A stretch of 64,000 bases of DNA. Origin: Laccaria trichodermophora. Taxonomy: Eukaryota > Basidiomycota > Agaricomycetes > Agaricales > Hydnangiaceae. The notes beneath the pieces were generated by a model. The model was not told the origin of the DNA and did not search any database. It saw only the letters and a program-made list of their open reading frames with translations. The translations under genes and the position numbers were made by a program. Below are positions 22,844-33,838 of this stretch, in pieces (positions within the stretch are counted from its first letter, which is position 1; each line of letters starts with the position of its first letter). The stretch is from contig JACTVC010000007.1 in assembly GCA_018417955.1 (NCBI GenBank), positions 1,178,001 to 1,242,000 on the forward strand, read 5' to 3'.

Positions 22844-24803
22844 ATGGACGTCGTATACGAACCGCCCCTTGGCAAAAATCGAGCAGTGTTCCTTCGCCGC
22901 AACTATTGTTACGCAGATGATGATCCACTTCCCTGGCCACAACCATACATCAGCTCAGCCTGCCATTATGGCGCAATCCTGCGCCAGCCAGAAAACGATG
23001 ACCAAATGGATGTCTTGTGGTGGAATCCCAACCAAACGGATCTCCTGGTCAATTCTTCTGACCTCATCCTTGGCATTGGAAAACTTTCTCATGATCGTTT
23101 GGTCCAATTTCGACAATTAGTGGGGGAGCTTCAGAACCGTGTCCAGGAATACAAATCGGACAAATCTCATCCAACAAAGAATTCGGAAATCATCACACTA
23201 TCAAACTGGTTGGGCCAGGGGCTCTCTCATCTTGAACGACTGCCTATGGATTTTACACAACTCAAATTCTGTGTGGTGGAAGTCCAACAAGCCTATTTAG
23301 AATTAACGGCTGGACTAGACTATCTTTATATCTACAAACCACGAATGGATGGGATTCTCCCACCCACTACCAAAACTGCGCAGACGATTGGTGTGTTTAC
23401 CATGGATTCGACAATCGTGCAGGAGTTTATGAGGGCTGGGCTCCCTGTCTGGTTCCTGCGCCCGGCTCATACCTTTGCCGGCGTTCGTGTCGATTTGGTC
23501 GTTGAAGCAAGAAAGCCCAATGAATTTCTTGAACTTCGTGATGCTGAGCTGAAGTTCGATACTGTTTTCCGTGGTTCAGCCGATAATCCAGAAAAACGCA
23601 GAGCAATTGCCCTTCACTCACACCAATTTTTCTCCTACTACAACCCCTTCACCCTTTATGTTATGAAACCAAGGGAAGGCGAGCCTGGAGTACCAATCAG
23701 GACGCAAGGAAATCGCCAGGCCATTCCTACACACACTTTGGAACAGGCCATTCCTACACACACTCAGAAAGCTCGTCAGGAAAATAGCTCTAAACGCTTC
23801 AAACAAGATCATGTTGCGAAACCGAAAGCTAGTGCACCATGTGAGTTCTTCATTAACAACCTTTGTGCTACTGACAAACATATCTTCTGCAGACCACCGT
23901 CCTGCAAAAGGTGGAGATCGTAACAAATTTGTCAAGATGTCCAGCCTGCTGCTTCCACCTGCAATTGCTGTTTGGAGTAATGCTCTTGCTGCCGTTGACA
24001 CAAAACTGGAGAATATCATCAACGAGGCTTCCAGCCCAACCGATCGTGGATATGTATTTCCTGATCCAGGATTATTCATTGGCTGCACAAGTGAAGAGAA
24101 AATGACACAATACGTTCATCAGTGGTTGCGACTCAGAACTGCCTTCATCTACCGCCTCAGTACAGCATTGTCTTCCACTCAGCCGCTAGGGGGCCAAGTG
24201 TGGCGCGATCTCCTCAACTTCTCTGATGCAAAGCAGCCATCTGGCTCCAAATCCACTAAAGCATCTCAGCGTACAGAAATGTTGAAGGAGCTACTTGGTG
24301 ATTGCTTGCATCAAACCGGTGTCGAGCTGGCTGTTGGCGACGCAGCCACTCAAACGTTTTGGAGAGAGACTGAACTCCTGTCGGGTGTTGCGATTAACCA
24401 TCGCATTATCCAGGAGATTCTCTATGAACTGTTCAGCCTAAACTTTCGATATGAACTGTTGGTGTTGCACTCACGTACCAAATCAGTTGCCATCGATGAC
24501 CAGGATGCGGTTGTGGCTTGTTTTCCGGAGCGGTCAATGTTGGTAGTGGAGCTGGCATGGGGAAACATTGGGTTAGCTGCAGATAAGCTGGAAGATCGTC
24601 TCCCATACCTCCTTTGCATGAAGAGACTGATGTCGACATGGGCAGGCCACATCCCGGAGGCCATCAAGTCTCAAGACGAATTCAGAGATTGTTTTTCAGT
24701 GACCGAAATTGAGGAGCTGGAGCGCCAAGTGGCCTGTTTCTACACCCAGTCATTTTTCAATTATTTTGGTCGTGCAGCCATTATTCCTTGTCGACTTACC
24801 TAG
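22844..24803 (+). CDS. Gene 1 of element E0 (copy B), apparently intact
   Basis: Two exons, 22844-23840 and 23893-24803, with a 52-nt intron (23841-23892), giving about 635 residues and no internal stop. I chose the ATG at 22844 (MDVVYEPPLGKNRAVFLRRN) because this block resembles the N-terminus I recall for the family; an in-frame ATG at 22745 exists. Blocks: HYGAILRQ, DLLVNSSDLILGIGKL, LTAGLDYLYIYKPRMDG, STIVQEFMRAGLPVWFLRP, a polar His/Gln/Thr stretch before the intron, then CTSEEKMTQYVHQWLRLRTAF and FFNYFGRAAIIPCRL. No signal peptide, membrane segment or catalytic motif is visible. Family members recur in agaricomycete genomes; function unknown. Its neighbours are the KDZ gene (divergent) and gene 2 (same strand, ~200 bp downstream). 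Confidence 0.8.
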
Positions 24804-25004
24804 CCTATTTTGAACAATTATGAATCATACTCTGTTTGTAACTTTTTAATCTATTCTTTTTTGGCATTCGCTGGTGGAAGTGGCTCGACGAAGACAATGC
24901 CACAGGTACGTGATCAACTTATATTGTTCATCTTGACCGCTGGTTCAACCAGTCTCCCTCTGACCTTCTCTGACCTTAACCGCAACTTTAACCTAGTCTT
25001 TGAT

Positions 25005-25621
25005 ATGCCACAGAATGACCAACGTGTGACACGTTCTTGGAAGGCTAAGATTCCTGACATTCCTCTTCCTGAAACCTGCGCAAAACCTGGTACCAGAAAA
25101 CGCGCAAAGGTCCGAATTTTCATCATGTAGCCAACGCTTTTCACTCATCTGAAGATTTAGGATGTTGTGAAACCTCGTGCCAGTAAACGCAAAGCCATCA
25201 TGGAAGATACTGAGGTACACGCAATTCCAACCTTTTTGAACGCTTGCTTTCAAACTAAAAAAAAAGTAGACTTCCAAGAAAGTCATAGAGAAAACTACCA
25301 TTGCAGATCAAGGAGAGGCCAAAACAGCTGAAGCTGAGGTGGGCGAACAACAAGAAGAAGACACGGCTGGATCAGGATCCTTACCTGCAGAAAACACAAA
25401 TGTACGGAGTCGACCATCTTACTCAATTTCTCACTTATGTTGAGCCATAGACTACAACAAACAACAATGCTGCTGGTAGCGGTGAGCAATCCTCCATCAC
25501 TCTTCCTTTGAATTCTGGTGGACCCAGGAACAAAGAGGTAGGAGAACATCTATTAGCCCATTGCCTTACTGACTTTTGAAAATGTAGAATGACGTTGACG
25601 TACAGCACATGGCCCACAACA
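25005..25621 (+). pseudogene. Gene 2 of element E0, 5' half (copy B)
   Basis: Exons 25005-25109, 25161-25214, 25270-25401, 25451-25537 and 25589-25621 match exons 1-5 of gene 2 in element A in order and phase (MPQNDQRVTRSWKAKIPDIP..., VVKPRASKRK...). Exon 5 stops after DVDVQHMAHN, where M2 begins. Copy C lacks exactly this half, so the two are best read as one gene separated by an inversion. Confidence 0.75.
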
Positions 25622-26930
25622 GAGGTCTTAGTGATGCACATTTCCTAATATGGTAATTAATGCAAATATAACCAGAAAATCAGGGAAAAAAGAGAGAAAA
25701 AATAGGGATGGTGCTCACTATTGGTGATGTTGTTGGGGTATTGCTTACATGGTCTGTGCGCATTTCCAAATATGGTAATTAATGTAAATATAGCCAGAAA
25801 ATCAGGAAAAAAGAATGAAGATGATGTAGACTGTTGTTGACAATGTTGGAGTAGTGTTCACATGGTCTGTGCACATTTCCAAATATGGTAATTAATGAAA
25901 ATATAGCCAGAAAATCAGGAAAAAAGAGAAAAAAGAATGAGCATGATGTAGACTGTTCTTGACAATGGTGAAGTAGTGTTCACATGGTCTGTGCACATTT
26001 CCAAATATGGTAATTAATGCAAATATAGCCAGAAGATCAGAAAAGAAGGGGAAAAGGTATACACATGGTTAACTGTTATTGACAATGTTGGAGTAATGTT
26101 TACATGGTCTGTGCACATTCCAAATATGGTAATTAGTGCAAATATAACCAGAAAAACAGAAAAACAGGACAGAGATGATGTTAACCATTGTTAACAATGT
26201 TGGGGTACTGTTTACATGATCTGTGCACATTTCCAAATAGCTGTTGTCAGGTTCACAGTACATATCCAAAAAAGGAAATTTAAGTATTTCTAGTAAAAGA
26301 ATAGCAGAAAATTCACAAAAAAATAGAGTTGGTATAGTGTATACAATATAAGGCACTGCCTTCAGCGTCCATGTCAGGGTCATTTATATATACCCACAAA
26401 AGGAAATATGATCTTGTATGACCAAAAAGTCAAGAAATTCAAGATAATGAGGATTCTACTTGTCAGGGTTAATTCAATGGGATGTCAGGATGATGGTCAC
26501 ATGACCTATTACCAAAAATGGTCAAAAACAAAAGTTGTAGCCCTGCACTGTAGCTTCCCAAATCTGGTTGAATTGTGTTCTGAAGTGCTCCCATTGTGGA
26601 GATATAAGGTAAAAGATTTTCAAAAGTGTCATGTTTTTTTTTGTTTTTTATATTTTTCTCCATGAAAACAACACCCAACAATATGATTTTAACCCATTTG
26701 CAAAGCTAAGAGAAAGGGCTACAAGTATTGTATTGTGGGAAATTTGACCCAAAAAGGAAGGTGCATACCCTAAAAGCGATAATAACACTGAGAGACTACA
26801 AAAGTCAGTTTATTTACAAGCACTTATACATGTTGCTTCTGTCAGAATCTGGTGGAATCCAGGCCCATTCCAGAGGAATCCAGTCCATTCCTGTGGATTC
26901 CAGTCCATTCCTGTGGAATCCTGTGAAGCG
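25622..26930 (-). mobile_element. M2: inverted, partly deleted M element
   Basis: Begins GAGGTCTTAGTGATGC, skips the subterminal part, and then follows M1 in reverse: the ~115-bp CACAGACCATG tandem units, then the GGTCACATGACC and TGCACTGTAG modules. It ends in GGAATCC-rich sequence near 26930 without the TGTAC terminus. Frames within it are not genes. Confidence 0.72.
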
Positions 26931-29900
26931 TTCACTCTGAACTTCTTGCATAGTTGAAGCCAAGAGGGAAGGAGGAGGCAAGAATGGGTGGATCTGGGAC
27001 CAACACCCATAAGTGAGCAATGAGCAGTTACAAGATACTCAGCTGGCCCAACATGATTATGCATACTGTAGGAAGTACAGATATACAAAGCACTACATGT
27101 AGTGCAAGAGGATGGCAAGACTGCTGACAAGATGGTGGTTCAAGACAAAAGATCAATATATTATGTAAGATATCCAAATCTAGCTATATACCACTGTTTG
27201 ACTATTCCATTTTGAGTGCAAATATGCACTATGGGATAGAATATTTTGGTGGTATCTAGGCAACATTAGCAATAATCTAAGTGATTATTTTATAGAAAAT
27301 TCAAGACAAGTCCTTTATCTCAGAGACCATGATTGAGTGCTATTTAATCAATCCTTTGCAGAAATTTTGTTGTCAGGACATGTTAAGTAAGGAAATTATT
27401 TGTCTCAAATGTATTCAAGGAGTTTGAGTCTGATGATGAGAAGGAGGAGGACATCAGAATAGGTGAGTTGAGGAGTTTAAGTGAGAAAGTGGAATTCCTC
27501 TCTCTCAAATATGAAGACAAAGAGACCTCTCTTGACCTCTCTCAAGTCTGAGGCAGTTGCAATCCAGTTGAGGAGGGTGGAGACAGTGAAGGCAAGGCAG
27601 ATGGTTACTGAAGCAGCAGAGAGTCATACTAGAGCCACACAATATGTCACTGTCACATTTTGTTACACCCTCTTCTACACTGACATAAATCTCATAATGT
27701 ATTGGAAATTGGCCCTTCCCAGCATTATGCATCATGAGAACCTCTACTGTATTTACAATCAAGCTCACTTGTACTGCTCAACTTCATGGATTTGATGGGC
27801 CTACCATCTGGTCCATGAAAGGAAAACAATAGTACAATTGAAACATGAGTGACCAGGAGAGATAGGGAGGGAGGGAAATGGGATGTCCTCCTGCATGCCC
27901 CCACTCATTTTCTAGCCTGTTCAGTCTGTACCACAAAGAAGCATGTTTGAAAACAATACATTGAACCAAGATATCTAGAATGGTGGGGATGTACCCATCC
28001 TTCATATGGATGAAATAGGAAATTTTCCTTATTTGGTAAGGCATAGTAAGATTCTTTTCCTCCACTAGACCCATTCTACTATAAAAGGAGATAAGCTGAC
28101 AAATAGTCTCCTTATTTGGTAACCTTGATGCCTCCTTTGCTCCAAAATACTCTGCATGTCCCTCACTCCAAGTGTGTCCATTTCAAAATCTGAAAAGCAG
28201 CAATTCAACTTTTTCCTATCAAAACTGCCTTATTGTGCTCCTTTTAGTTACTACCTCTTTGGTTATCCTCTTCTTCAAGGGAAAAAAGAGGAATGTCATG
28301 ACTGCAGTAATTTTCTGTCTACTCTGAACAAGCAGCCATTTGTGCCAAGTGATCCTGCAGAGCAAGACAATTCAGGGACACTTGCAATAATTTTCACCAT
28401 TTCACCCTTAATTCATTCTCCAAACATCTCAGCTGCATCCAAGACACCAGTGTCTCATGCAACTTCCAGGGATGACATCACTGTAGCTTCCACACCAGAT
28501 GGTGGATGTGTAGCCAGCAATATGGAACCTTGCTTCCAGATCCTGCTTCTGGGCCTTTAAACAAGTATGAACTGATGGTCATTCCAGATGAATGCTCAGT
28601 TGTTGATGATTACCTGCTCAGGTGTATGCCATACATTGTCAATCTTGAGGCCTCATATGCACCACTTATTGATATGGTATCAACTGATCTCCAGGAGTTT
28701 CACTCTCAATACAAAGTTGGATGTAATCATGGCAGGATTACTACAGTTCCCATACTGTATCATATATAGGATGCACTGGCTGAGAATATAACTTCTCAGT
28801 TATTCTGCCTTTTGGTATAGGTGGTCCTTTGTGCATTCTAGGGACTGCCTACATTGGAACTGTGTTTGAGATGGAGCTGAACATCAGGTACCCAGAACTT
28901 GTCACAGGATGATTCACCCACCTGAGATCATTGAACCCATATTCAGTTTGGCCATCCTAATTGAAAGATACACCATTGTCTTTTGTAAAACCAGAATGGA
29001 TCAGACTTTGAAGCACTAGTGCTATGTAACACATAAGCAGTTATCCCCACTGGAGAAGCAATCCATTTCAGAGGGGAGCTTTTTTTTGGCATAAACAGTT
29101 CATTAGTCCCACACTTAAGATTATCCATAAGTCAGCTCCCCTTTCAGCACCACCTTAATTGCAAAGCTGCACCAATCCCACCACTGCCATGTCCAAACAC
29201 AGAAGGGAGCTTTCTTTGGTCAAAACAGTATTTAAGGTTCACACTTGTGATTATCCTGTTTACCATGAGTCAGCTCCCCTTTTGGCACTGCTTTAGTTGC
29301 AAAGCTGCACCACACTGCACAGTCAGATTGATTTGTGACTTGTTTCACTGCTGACATTCAATTCTGAGTCCTGACAGCACTTTAACATCTCAGATCATCA
29401 AAAACTTTCTTGAATTGCCTATTAATTGGCTCTGCCCTTGAAAAGATCATTACTTGTGATATGACAGGAAAGTCGACAGTGGGGATGAAGATGTGAAATG
29501 GGTATATATTGAGGAAAAGGGAAAGTGTGTTTTGTAGATTCTGTTTGTGTGTAGCTTTATTAAATTATGTAAGTTCCCTTCTGATTAAAGTCCAAGGGGC
29601 TGACTTGCATTGGTCTTTTTCAGCCAAGATAATTATGGAATGAAAGAAAATCTTAGCTAAGAGATAAAGAAAGTATAGTTTGAATTGCTTCTGATGTTCC
29701 TTCATGTAAAGTAGTGGATTGTTCTCTGAAGAAGCCTCCACCCTCAAAGCAGATGCAAGCTTGATTGAGGTGCAAGCAGTCAAGGAGCTAGCAGTGGTCA
29801 AGGAAATAACATTTGGTCAGTACTTTACCCTCCTCCATGAGTTCCACTGGATTCCCATGGAATGTGCCGAAATTCCACTCAGAATCTGCAGGAATGGCAG

Positions 29901-30450
29901 GAATATACAATTCTTGTGGATTCACAGTGGAAATTCCATAGAAATTCTAGGGAAGTTCCTGATGGAATCTCAATGGACTTCCTGTGGAATCTGAATGGAA
30001 TTCTGAAGGAATCTGTGTGCAACTCCTGTAGACCTATTACTTTTGTCTATAAGTCATGTGATCTCAAGTATAAGTTAATCAGATAACATTGACAGATCAG
30101 GTGACTTTATTCATATTGTACATACATTTGGTTCTTATAATCCTAGAAAGAGTCATCTACTGTTTCCTCACCCATTTCATTATCTTCTCCTCCAGTTGAG
30201 TCTTTTGCTGACTCCTGCTTTCTAATTACATTTCTTGTGTGATAGAAAAGCATAGTATGAAGAAACCAGTTGAAATTTCCTTGTGTCATTCTCTTTAAGA
30301 TGGAATCAAATCCACCAAGCCATGCATTTAATTGTTCACAAGCCTACAAAATCAGTGGGTTATACATATATAATCTAAACTTGAGGACTGTACCTGAGTA
30401 TTGAAGGCTCTTTTTAAATATGGTCGACCATTCTTATCAACAGCAGATAT
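26931..30450. other. CpG-poor decayed DNA without an assignable gene
   Basis: Short frames at 27481-27795, 28156-28560 and 28506-28769 (LNKYELMVIPDECSVVDDYLL) look protein-like in composition but match nothing I recognise and are not joinable into one gene. About 29070-29320 holds two ~110-bp direct repeats, each starting GGGAGCTTT and ending TTGCAAAGCTGCACCA. 29840-30020 is rich in GGAATTCC-type short palindromes like those at M ends. Confidence 0.4.
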
Positions 30451-30452
30451 AA

Positions 30453-31189
30453 TCAGATTAGATGCAGAACTATTGAGTGGTGCAGGGTACACCATTTATG
30501 ACAGATATAATCAGTTGTGCAGTGATTAATATAATGGTAGGCAGCTACAATGAAATGAGTAGTTTCTTTCCAAACCCACTCCCAGGACCCATGTGCAACA
30601 GCAGTTCGAAGCACTAGGCATGCTTTATCAATACAAATGTAGTCTGGTCTAGATTCCTCTGTTGGATAGACAGTTTCAAACCAGTTCAAAATATTTGTTG
30701 GAGATTCTGCCTTGTCAAATTTAGTCCATAAATTAACAACACCACATGGGGCACATATGGTCTCTACACAATAAAATTGAGATGGGTTGAAATGATGTTT
30801 TGCTTGTGTCTCAGGGGTTAATTGGTCATGAGGCTGTGCAGATCTTTCATCCAAGGCATATTTTCTGCAGGCTGCTGAAGCATTCTTTTTACTCCAGCTA
30901 AACTCTGTTTGCTTCTGTTAACTGTATTCTTTTTCCATTCATCTTGATGTTCATTACAAGCTTGTGTGCCAGATTTTTTAATTGATGTACAACCATGGAT
31001 ATGACATTTTGCCCCATATTGTAAGTCATGTAATCGACAAAACACTCTGACACATGCATTTGCCAACTCTGTTCTATTCGCCGCAGATGACTCAATGTGT
31101 GTTAAGATGCACATCAGTGTTGCATAGGATGTCGATAAGGGGGGCCTTGTGGTGTGTGTGATAAGCTGGATTGAGCAGGCAGGTGTCAT
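30453..31189 (-). pseudogene. KDZ transposase fragment with CxC6-like cluster
   Basis: Minus strand, two frames. The first (31189-30818) has ANACVRVFCRLHDLQYGAKC, H-x-C, CNEHQDEWKKN and LAGVKRMLQQPAENMPW. The second (30854-30453) has HHFNPSQFYCVETICAPCGV, WTKFDKAESPTNILN, YPTEESRPDYICIDKACLVL and TTHFIVAAYHYINHCTTDY. Both match the pattern of fungal KDZ proteins around the cysteine cluster and the acidic D-rich strand that follows. The frames overlap with a shift near 30818-30854, and no C-terminal part follows. This is the same type of protein as 6-468 but an independent, CpG-depleted relic. Confidence 0.72.
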
Positions 31190-31207
31190 TCACTCATACA
31201 ATCCTCT

Positions 31208-31576
31208 TCAAAGCCATCTCCTAGTAACTTTCTCCTGTCCCGAGCCATGCCCCTCCACGATTGACCGAACACCCTCCTTTGTTGCCCTGCTGCCACCAAA
31301 CTCTGTACACATCTTGACAAATGCCATGTCAATGATCTTAACCTCCATCATGGTGAGGGGGAGGTTCTGAAATGCTGTGGACACGATGGCTGCACTCTCG
31401 GGCCAATCAAAAATAGCCGATGCAGGATTGGGGATGACTGTCAAGAACCCCAAAAGTACTGCAGTTGTGTGGCTTTGGCATTTCAACTCATCCCATTGTC
31501 GAAGGGTGCTTGGCCCACCCTCCTTGACTTGCATGATGATATTCTGCCTAAAGCAGTTGATGGCATATGGGGTCAA
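31208..31576 (-). pseudogene. Possible N-terminal part of the KDZ relic
   Basis: An open minus-strand frame of 122 codons (SIFDWPESAAIVSTAF-like segments) directly upstream of the cysteine-cluster fragment. I do not recognise a domain; position and codon-like composition suggest it belonged to the same transposase gene. 31577-32984 shows no gene. Confidence 0.3.
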
Positions 31577-32984
31577 GTTGCCTAAGTGGTAAATTTATTC
31601 AAATAGAGGTGGGTAAGGTGGCCACTCAGCATGCATAAACAGTGTGGACAGACATACAGTTGTGGTAGGCAGTTGGAGGGGGCATTGCGCTGCATCTGCT
31701 TCATCCATCATATTGAAGACAGGTGTCCCTTCATACTTTTAACCCTTGTCGAGTTTTGAGAATAGAGTCTGAAACGATAACCTGGATGGCATTGAGCAAT
31801 TCACTTGAAATGTGATTTGAATGAGGAGCACACAAGGCAATGTTTCCATTGTTGAAAGACAAAGAAGCATGGTTCGTTATTAGTCTCACCATGGAATGGT
31901 CAGATATTGACAGTTCATAATTCAGATCAATGTGGAGTGCTCAATGTAGTACACCCATTTCAGAGTCAGTTTCCCATGCTTGCTTTCCCACAAGACCCCA
32001 GAAGGTGAGGTACACATGCATTATTTGTCATGTTAGGTGTGTTTGAGTGATTTTCGAATGAATATCTGTGGATGCAAAACAGTTCTGTTCAAAGTAAATG
32101 AGTGGTTTATTCAAGTTAATATTCAATTGCGATTTTTTACTCTGTTTTCTGCAGTAGTGAACAGTGACAAACTTTGTGTGGACAAACACCAATAAACAAA
32201 TCAGTTCCTTTGAATTGGGGCACATTTAGGCATGCACAAAATGATTTGCGACATTTGTTCCAGCATGCTGTGATTGATAGTGGATGTGGATGAGCATGCA
32301 TGTAGAGTGTAGACAGGTGTGCTGCAGGCATGTGCCGTGGACATGTGTAGGATGGGCATGTTGTGTGAGCATGCCATATGCATGTGCACTGTCACATGCC
32401 AGGCTGCAAATTCTCAGAAGCAACTCAACAAGACATGTACAACCATTTGGACCAGGGTCACTGGAAGGATGATCCAAAGTTGAAAAATTGAAAATGCAGG
32501 AGATCAGAGTCACCAAAGGATGCAAGGTGGTCTTGCAACTCAAGGGCTGCTGATGACATGTCCATTGACTTAGATCCCAGTGCCCCAGAAGACAAAGAAG
32601 AAGGCTTCGATTCCACCGCCTTGGAAAATAAAGGAGAAGGCTCCCCTTTAGATTTGGAGCCACATGCACCTCTCCTCATTAGTGATTGCTTGATGTGATA
32701 CATTTCTCCTGAGTTGCAATATCCTTCCCCACCGCCACAGCCTGGATTATTAGGAACCACAGCTGTTCCAACTCATCAGCCCGTTTCTTCATTGGATGGC
32801 TCCATTGCTGTTGCACAGTCTCCCTGGAGCACCCACTCTCCAATCCACTTGCCCAGTTCAGCTCCCTACAAGGATGATTTAGGCGTGGAACTTGTTGACG
32901 TCCTCACAGTTGATGTACCGATAGCACATCAAAAAGAACTTATCACCATGATGGGGTCTAATTAGTTCAGGACACAGCACCAGG

Positions 32985-33838
32985 CCTGTGCCATCAAGCT
33001 CTCCTCCCAGTGTAAATCTGATTTGCTTGTGGCACTTGGCACCAGTGGAGGGGCATCCCTCTTATATACTCTTTGTGCCATCAATGAAAGAGGATAAACT
33101 CACCACCATCATGGTTGTTCCATCACCTCTGCAACTTGGGAGTCTCAGGGCTCACCTAAACAGGGTGAGGATCACTATGAGGGAGTGGAGACTCTTTGGA
33201 TCCCAAACGAAGTTGATAGGCCTTGTACAATTCATTGGTACTTCAATTGCATTGCCCCACAATGTGGTGGCAAAGATCATGCGTCAGATGCACTTTCAGC
33301 ATGGAAACACTCAGCTGGTCCAGGATTCTTCACTGCTGAGTCCCAGTACTTATTACTCATTGTTCCAGCCCATGACCCCTGTCAACTGTCATTTGATGGA
33401 TGCCATTTTTTTCCTTGCCAAGGACCTACCACTCACTGTCTTTAACTACATTTGACAGGCCTTGGGCAAATTTCAAACACAGGACAGGGCAGTCATATAT
33501 TACTCTTCTGAGATGGTTGCCAAGGAATTTGTGGGTGTGCTTCCATGCCTCACCTATCCTGCAGATGGGAGTGAGGATGCTAGGGCATTCATGGTGAAAT
33601 CCTGGCAGGAAGGGGACAAGAAGGCACTGGCAATGGTCAGTGGCATAGGATTGGACTTCAGCTATGAGGATGTTGATTTGAGATTGATGATTCACTACTC
33701 AGTGCCTCAAAACATCTTCAGGTTCTTGCATGAATCTGGGAAAGCAGGAAGAACTAGCCAATCTGCATATGTCACCACCTTTTGGCATCTGATGATATGC
33801 TTTGCATGGGCACTTCAGTCACCCATTTTAGGGTACCT
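32985..33838 (+). pseudogene. Decayed RecQ-like helicase
   Basis: Broken frames keep RecQ order. A degenerate Walker A (ALGTSGGASLLYTL, where ALPTGGGKS would be expected) near 33020 is followed by VVPSPLQLGSL and a frame shift. Then at 33460-33800 come the second helicase domain AVIYYSSEMVAKEFVG, MVKSWQEGDKKALAM and GIGLDFSYEDVDLRLMIHYS, and ESGKAGRTSQSA (normally ESGRAGRDG). Catalytic Lys and the GRAGR arginine are changed and several frame breaks occur, so it is inactive. The frame runs straight into the CACTTCAG terminus at 33811. RecQ-like genes are abundant in agaricomycete repeats. Confidence 0.7.
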
